A DNA stretch of 14,844 nt from NCBI GenBank assembly GCA_946611835.1, contig CAMOEE010000039.1, forward strand, positions 1 to 14,844. The letters run 5' to 3'. Made by a program: the position numbers and the translations under genes. This document shows, piece after piece, positions 14,055 to 14,844 of the stretch. The notes under the pieces were generated by a model. It did not search any database, was not told the DNA's origin, and saw only the letters and a list, made by a program, of their open reading frames with translations. The number at the start of each line of letters is the position of its first letter. Positions within the stretch are counted from its first letter, which is position 1. The stretch comes from an uncultured Treponema sp. (GTDB lineage Bacteria; Spirochaetota; Spirochaetia; Treponematales; Treponemataceae).

Positions 14055-14083
14055 TTGAGAATTTCTCGCCTTTATGTTACATT
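14055..14083 (+). promoter_or_regulatory. extended -10 promoter of hisH, probably giving a leaderless mRNA
   Basis: TTGAGA (14055-14060) and TACATT (14078-14083) are 17 bp apart, and TGT at 14075-14077 provides the TGn of an extended -10. Transcription would begin within a base or two of ATG 14090. An 11-bp inverted repeat GAGAATTTCTC (14057-14067) overlaps the -35 and spacer and could be an operator. Confidence 0.55.
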
Positions 14084-14089
14084 TTTTTC

Positions 14090-14713
14090 ATGGTAGGAAT
14101 CGTTGATTACAACGCTGGCAATATCAAAAGCGTTGAACGGGCCCTGGGCTTTTTGAAGGCTGAGTATGTCCTTTCAAAAAATCCGGCCGATTTAGAAAAG
14201 TGTGACCGCCTTATTTTTCCGGGCGTTGGCGAGGCAAAATACGCCATGGAGCAGCTGAAGCTCACTGGCTTCGACTCGTTTTTGAAGGACTGGGCTAAGG
14301 CAGAAAAACCACTGCTAGGTGTCTGTCTCGGCTCTCAGATTATTTTCGAGCATTCCGAAGAAGGCGATGTCGATTGTCTCGGGCTTTTAAAAGGCACAAT
14401 CCGCCATTTTGAAAGCGTTTGGAAAGACTCCGGGATTTCGCCAGAACTCAAAGTTCCCCACATGGGCTGGAATAACCTGGAATACGCAAACGGCTCTAGT
14501 CCCCTTTTTGATGGCCTTGACTCAAACTCAGATTTCTACTTCGTGCATTCATACCTGATTCAGCCAGACGACCAGTCAATCGTAAAGGCCTGGGCTGATT
14601 ACGGTTGTAAAGTTCCGGCCTGTGTAAGCCAGGGCAGTATTACAGCCTTCCAGTTCCACCCGGAAAAGAGCGGCCGGGCTGGATTAAAAATCTTGGAAAA
14701 CTATATAAAATAA
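14090..14713 (+). CDS. hisH: imidazole glycerol phosphate synthase, glutaminase subunit
   Basis: HisH hydrolyses glutamine and passes ammonia to HisF, which makes imidazole glycerol phosphate and AICAR in histidine synthesis. The protein is 207 aa, normal for HisH. The class I amidotransferase triad is visible: nucleophile C79 in GVCLGSQIIFEHSEEG, H190 and E192 in FQFHPEKSG. The oxyanion strand PGVG is at 44-47, and the HisH-specific VPHMGWNNLE is at 122-131. The N-terminus VGIVDYNAGNIKSVERAL is typical, so ATG 14090 is the right start although no Shine-Dalgarno sequence precedes it. The partner hisF and other his genes are not adjacent: upstream is a repeat-rich spacer and a convergent pair, and 131 bp of non-coding DNA follows to the window edge. 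Function is secure. Confidence 0.95.
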   Translation: MVGIVDYNAGNIKSVERALGFLKAEYVLSKNPADLEKCDRLIFPGVGEAKYAMEQLKLTGFDSFLKDWAKAEKPLLGVCLGSQIIFEHSEEGDVDCLGLLKGTIRHFESVWKDSGISPELKVPHMGWNNLEYANGSSPLFDGLDSNSDFYFVHSYLIQPDDQSIVKAWADYGCKVPACVSQGSITAFQFHPEKSGRAGLKILENYIK

Positions 14714-14719
14714 ATTCCT

Positions 14720-14835
14720 CACAGAGGGCACAGAGTTCACAGAGAGATTTTTGATGATACAAAGTATTATATCACGGTCATTTTCAAATATATTAGACTG
14801 AGGTTTTATATTTGTCATACATAAAGCCCTCTGTG
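14720..14835. repeat. CACAGAG-type periodic repeat with a 10-bp inverted copy
   Basis: Just after hisH, CACAGAG recurs as CACAGAGGGCACAGAG then TTCACAGAGAG (14720-14745). The perfect inverse of CACAGAGGGC, GCCCTCTGTG, lies at 14826-14835. The roughly 95 bp between is AT-rich and non-coding. The window ends 9 bases later, so the full extent is unknown. Confidence 0.6.
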
Positions 14836-14844
14836 TGCTCCTAA

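Overview
The window looks like a chromosomal segment of a host-associated treponeme (Spirochaetota, Treponema-like). The grounds are large Ser/Thr/Asn-rich lipoproteins with ASC lipoboxes, an OmpA-domain envelope protein lacking the Asp normally used to bind diaminopimelate, a small membrane protein with an Ala/Pro plus acidic tail, and AT-rich DNA with moderate GC in genes. This is inferred from protein style; no rRNA or tRNA is present to confirm it.

Layout: (1) 1-713, plus strand: the 3' part of a Phd/YefM-type antitoxin gene followed by a complete PIN-domain (VapC-like) toxin. (2) 718-8554, minus strand, read right to left: lipoprotein A (1137 aa), glycosyltransferase B (344 aa), lipoprotein C (725 aa), glycosyltransferase D (335 aa). 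The two lipoproteins share a homologous C-terminal half, and the two GT2-family glycosyltransferases are clear paralogues. The block is therefore two diverged copies of a [lipoprotein + glycosyltransferase] cassette. A and B overlap by 11 bp and B-C are 18 bp apart. An intrinsic terminator after C separates D. (3) 8555-8879: a divergent regulatory region with candidate promoters on both strands and paired direct repeats. (4) 8880-11971, plus strand: a PAS-like/GGDEF/EAL c-di-GMP enzyme with a variant EGDEF motif and an apparently intact EAL site, then an OmpA-domain exported protein. (5) 12066-13742, plus: a compact RecQ-like helicase with a zinc site but no HRDC domain, whose last codons overlap a convergent small membrane-protein gene (13654-13884, minus). 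(6) 13885-14089: a repeat-rich spacer. (7) 14090-14713, plus: hisH, probably read from a leaderless transcript, then a short tail with CACAGAG-type repeats.

How the parts may fit together: the paired lipoprotein/glycosyltransferase block is the most distinctive part and the best candidate for an undescribed system. One reading is that each membrane lipoprotein is made together with a dedicated glycosyltransferase that modifies it or builds a glycan displayed with it. Its first promoter lies back to back with a c-di-GMP turnover gene, which hints at, but does not prove, coordinated control of surface properties. The recQ, small membrane protein and hisH genes look like ordinary chromosomal genes with no functional tie to the cassette. 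No CRISPR array, tRNA, rRNA, transposase or prophage gene is visible.
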